This document shows, in pieces, positions 60,488 through 64,000 of a stretch of 64,000 nucleotides of DNA (its first letter is position 1; each line of letters begins with the position of its first letter). The notes beneath the pieces are model-generated. The model was not told where the DNA came from, searched no databases, and saw only the letters and a program-made list of their open reading frames with translations. The stretch covers positions 246,482 through 310,481 of the forward strand of contig QNGE01000276.1 in the NCBI GenBank assembly GCA_008508345.1, written 5' to 3'. Source of the stretch: Paragonimus westermani. Lineage: Eukaryota; Platyhelminthes; Trematoda; Plagiorchiida; Troglotrematidae. Both the position numbers and the translations under genes were made by a program.

Positions 60488-61360
60488 GTATTACGCGATT
60501 CCGTTGCACTGAAAGTTTGTGCAATATCAATATCCTATAAATTAGACAATCAAATGTACGTCGCAGGTTGTAGTCCATCTGTTTGCAGTACCCACTCTCC
60601 TCTGTTCTCAACACACTCGCTTTTGAGTTCGTTCTCTCGTACGTTCACCGGACTGTCAGTCTAAAGTTACTTGTGCATGCTTCGTAGGCTACACAGTTAA
60701 ACTGTAAATTACAATAGACAGTCACTTCTTAATCTTTCATATTAAATGTTGGCCATTCGTAGTCAATCTACTCAACTTAGTGGTCATTTCTCATCACTAC
60801 TCATCACTGGCCACGATGTGATACTCATTCCGTTCTAGTGGTACACGTGCTCAATCCCGATAACGTGTTTCTCTCTGATAGGCACACGTTCTACTGTCGA
60901 AACTTCACAGCATTTTACTTGTTAACTGCAAGAGATAGATTGGCTTCGAATCGTTTTTGATAACGTAACCAAGTTTGTCGTTAAATTGGTTCTGCTCAGG
61001 ACATGTAATCAATATACGAAATGTTTGAATGACTGCCCATCGCTTCAAATAAATATCGAACCCCTACCCCCAATTTGTTTGTTCTTGTACTTCTGACGCT
61101 TAATTTCATCCTGGTTACTCACGAAGGGAGCTGTTGATCAACATTACATGGCGACTCTTTTGTATTGACAACGTGAGTTGGTGAGTACGGCTCGTAGTAT
61201 GTAGCCGATTTTCCGGGTTATAATCGCACGACAGAAACAACTGAAGACGTACCTCTCCATGTCTTGTGGGGGAGATAAACTGGTGGAGCCGAGCAATGAA
61301 GAATAGAATGGCGGCAATACCACTCGCTGTTCTGAGATATGAAGTTTCTGGCAGTTGTTG
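60488..61360. other. Unassigned DNA
   Basis: No feature recognised. Minus-strand frames at 61115-61436 overlap the neighbouring beta repeat and may include some of its downstream element sequence. Confidence 0.35.
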
Positions 61361-61442
61361 ATAAACAGATTGAGAATAACACAACGTTACGAGCAAGTTG
61401 TAATACTCCACGTTTCAACCACCTCGAGTGGCTCACGTTAAT
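61361..61442 (-). repeat. PLE-associated 'beta' repeat, well preserved
   Basis: On the minus strand: gagccactcgaggtgg hairpin, TTGAAACG, then tggagtattacaacttgc, tcgtaacgttgtg and ttattctcaatctg. This is the best beta copy, but its CTGAGGA box has decayed to CGTGAG. Similar flanking text in the minus-strand direction continues to about 61230 and may belong to the same element. Confidence 0.7.
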
Positions 61443-62199
61443 ACTGTTGTAATCTGCAGTTCGTTTTGTAACAGATTTGGACAGTTTTAGCCTCCAGGAA
61501 GAATATACTCAGCTCTTTATAGACTCACCAGTAATCGGGATTCATTAGTTCCCTGTTCACGTGATAAGTTGGGTACTGACTGCGTTGGCATTTTTATCAT
61601 TCTACGTTATGGTTTGTCTGAAGCACTCCAGTGGTATGCCACTTCGTTTATCCACTAAGTATGAAGTACACAGTTAACCTATAACCCAGACCCTTACTCA
61701 TTCCTCCTATCATAGCTACGCCGGTGTACACCGTGCCATTTAAACCAGAATGAATTAACGACAGTTATTCACTGAAGTGTACAGCAAACACATGCGTTGA
61801 GGTATAACGGCGTTATGCGTGACAGTAAACGATTCTCGCAAAAGTATATCTTTGAGTCTAAGACGTTGCGATGAAAGTGTCATCCCCGAAGAACAATAAT
61901 TAGTGATAGCAACATCGACTGGAGCTCTCTATCAATGGGGCCGCATTATTTCAGCGAACAGTGTATGGATTATTGACTCATGTATAGTTATCGGCTGCAA
62001 TACGAGTTATATCGCCGTTCAAGCAAACACAAATGCCTTATACAAACATTCCACTGTAACCCGATTGACTAGCAAAACGTGATAAGGGGTTACACAGTGA
62101 CAGAAAACGAGGCATAAATATCACACAAAGTTGTACTGATTAGAGTGGAGGCGATCAGGGCAACAGGTAAAACAATCATGTCAGCCTGGAAATTATTAA
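61443..62199. other. Unassigned DNA
   Basis: No feature recognised. Confidence 0.35.
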
Positions 62200-62325
62200 C
62201 GTGTAAGTGTGAGTGAGCGTTTAGATATCTTGGTCATACCTGACGGGAGAACAACGACACAGTGACCGATATGGTTACCTCACAGAAGCATGGCCAGAGT
62301 TTAAATCTCAGTCCACTCAAGGATA
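62200..62325 (+). repeat. Degenerate SINE, tRNA-like part
   Basis: It matches the segment gagtgagcgtttagata, then box A (near 62258) and box B (gagtttaaatctc, near 62298). It breaks off before the ribozyme. Confidence 0.55.
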
Positions 62326-63724
62326 TGTACAAATAACGAGACCAAATAAGATATAAACCCGGGTGTAACGCTTCTTGTCGACAATGGCCGGATGTACAAT
62401 CAATGAGAATGCGACAGCGGCTTGCGAGTATGAGATATTTTCAATTTATATCAACTACATTCTCTACCGCCTACCTGCATTTGAAGAAGTTTTGTTGCTG
62501 GAAGTATTCGGGTTGAGAAGAACAAAAATCAAGTCAGGAAGGACTAGCATATGTTGACTACTGTTTAGGCATTTGGAGTAACTTCCCTGTTCACAAATTC
62601 AAGATAACACGCATCCCCGTCTGATTCGTACGGCACCACTTTACACAATCAAGCTCAATCCGAACAATCTGAGCTTGCCAACATCCTTGTTCTCACATGT
62701 ACGGACACACCTACATCAGCTTCGAAAGGTGCACCACACTGTGTTTCTCTATCTTCTGTTGGTGTCCATTCGAGAAGCATAGGATTTCAACATGTAGTTG
62801 TCTCAGCATACCACCAAGAGAGAAGTCGTTCAGTCGAGTTAAGGCCGTACAATTTTACTTTTAACAACAGGCTTGAAAATGTACAACCTTGACGTAGCGG
62901 TCACTTCAAATTCGATTCGCGCGCGCTAACTAGTTTAAGTCGCGTGTTACATTATCACTCGATTGCTGATAACTTGACTGGTCAATTAGATCACATGTGT
63001 CCATTGAAATCATCCGTAATTTCAATTCTTGTAAAACAACTCCACCGGTGGAAAAGTTCAGTACACTGACATATATGGCTTTCAAAATTGGTAAAAATGT
63101 GTACCATACACACCAATTAGTAATGTATTATCACCAGAATCAGTAATTATACTTGCCTGAAATTCTGTTTGAACTCTTGCACTTGACTCAATCCAAATTG
63201 TTTCTCTTTTACCGTGGTGCACGATGTTAGTCTAATCCAGTGTGGGGTTCGTGGAGATCAACAACGATTTGCCGAGTTTCCTTCTTATCTTCGAAACAGT
63301 CTTAAGGTTTTAAAAATTGTTTCAAAACTCTTTCCGTGCTGCTGTTGTCTACGGAAGAGACATACTGCATTGTAAACAAACGCTATGTTTACTTACTGAG
63401 ATAGTTTATTGGAACAAAAAACATTAGTTGGCACTGTTGTTAGGTTAGAAGACGATTACAATACCCTTTATGTTGCGTGCGTGAACTCGCTAAAGTGACA
63501 AGTGAAATGCAAGTGGTACTCAACAAAAGTATTTAGTTCTTCAGCAGTTCAGCACTTCTTAATCAATTTGACCATGGCCTTGTTGTCTATTTGTGCCACG
63601 GAGGTGAGGTCTGATCGTAACCATACGGCAAGACGAGCTCCCATTGTTTGAACATTGCTATCTTTTCAATAAATCGTGGAGACAGCACCTTCAAACAATG
63701 AGCATTCCAGTCGCACATCGTCAA
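62326..63724. other. Unassigned DNA
   Basis: No feature recognised on either strand. Confidence 0.4.
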
Positions 63725-64000
63725 AAGATGCTAGCTGAAAAGTCTATCCGAATGCGAAAGCCGCGATCAAATGTGAATTATGGTCAACTTGAAAGTAAAC
63801 CAAATCTCCGACTACCCATCGGTAATCTGAATTATCGCCTCGCAGGTTCAATGAGTTCAGTGATCTCGACCTGTCTTGGAAGTCCTAATCGCCGGGTTAT
63901 CGAGTAGAGTTAACAGAACAGTTACTGTGTCTCCTCTCGAGACGATCGGGCAACCTGATCATTGCTCACAAGCGAGAGTGGTTGAGCGTTCAGATTTGAT
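63725..64000 (+). repeat. Tandem SINE junction, cut by window end
   Basis: The tail of one unit (63725-63812) runs without a break into the head of the next (63812-64000). The second unit reaches the segment gagagtggttgagcgttcag before the window ends, so its tRNA-like and ribozyme parts lie outside. The junction text (ctccgactacccatcgg) defines the unit boundary. Confidence 0.85.

Noticed and set aside
1..64000. CRISPR arrays, bacterial operons or ribosomal RNA
   Set aside because: No regularly spaced direct repeats, no ribosome-binding-site spaced gene strings and no conserved rRNA segments were seen.

Overview
This window is eukaryotic repeat-rich DNA, most likely from a parasitic flatworm (digenean trematode). 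I infer this from four repeat types: a tRNA-derived SINE carrying a hammerhead ribozyme (known in schistosome Sm-alpha repeats), RTE-type non-LTR retrotransposons whose endonuclease resembles trematode copies, Penelope-like elements (PLEs), and a Gypsy fragment. I see no bacterial gene structure, rRNA, free-standing tRNA gene or CRISPR array. No complete host gene can be recognised. Most of the 64 kb looks intronic or intergenic.

Layout. 1-10 kb: unassigned DNA, two worn SINE copies, two candidate host exons (5.7-6.4 kb), then a SINE cluster at 8.2-9.4 kb. 10-14 kb: a 215-bp direct repeat pair 1,730 bp apart, and a PLE reverse transcriptase (RT) fragment split into two oppositely oriented pieces. 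14.5-16.75 kb: the 5' half of a young RTE element with an intact endonuclease frame, ending at a PLE-type repeat. 17-20.4 kb: minus-strand SINE copies, two of them head to tail. 24.8-28.4 kb: a Gypsy pol fragment, then a decayed RTE copy on the minus strand. 29.9-30.8 kb: a 420-bp inverted repeat with arms about 98% alike. 31.5 kb: a fold-back PLE-type insertion with a target-site duplication. 34.5-36.3 kb: a decayed RTE-X-like copy. 36.5-54 kb: mostly unassigned, with a few exon-like frames bounded by plausible splice signals, a second fold-back insertion at 51.2 kb, and two related coding-like segments facing apart at 53.1-54.1 kb. 58.7-59.2 kb: a full-length SINE with a well preserved hammerhead ribozyme. 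63.7-64 kb: a tandem SINE junction running off the window.

The parts do not form an operon or pathway. They record repeated retrotransposition in a host locus. The most notable signals are the hammerhead SINE with a compensatory base change, the fold-back PLE-type insertions with target-site duplications, the large inverted repeat, the 71-bp invariant core in the 10/12-kb repeats, and the 53-54 kb pair whose differences fall mainly at synonymous or conservative sites.
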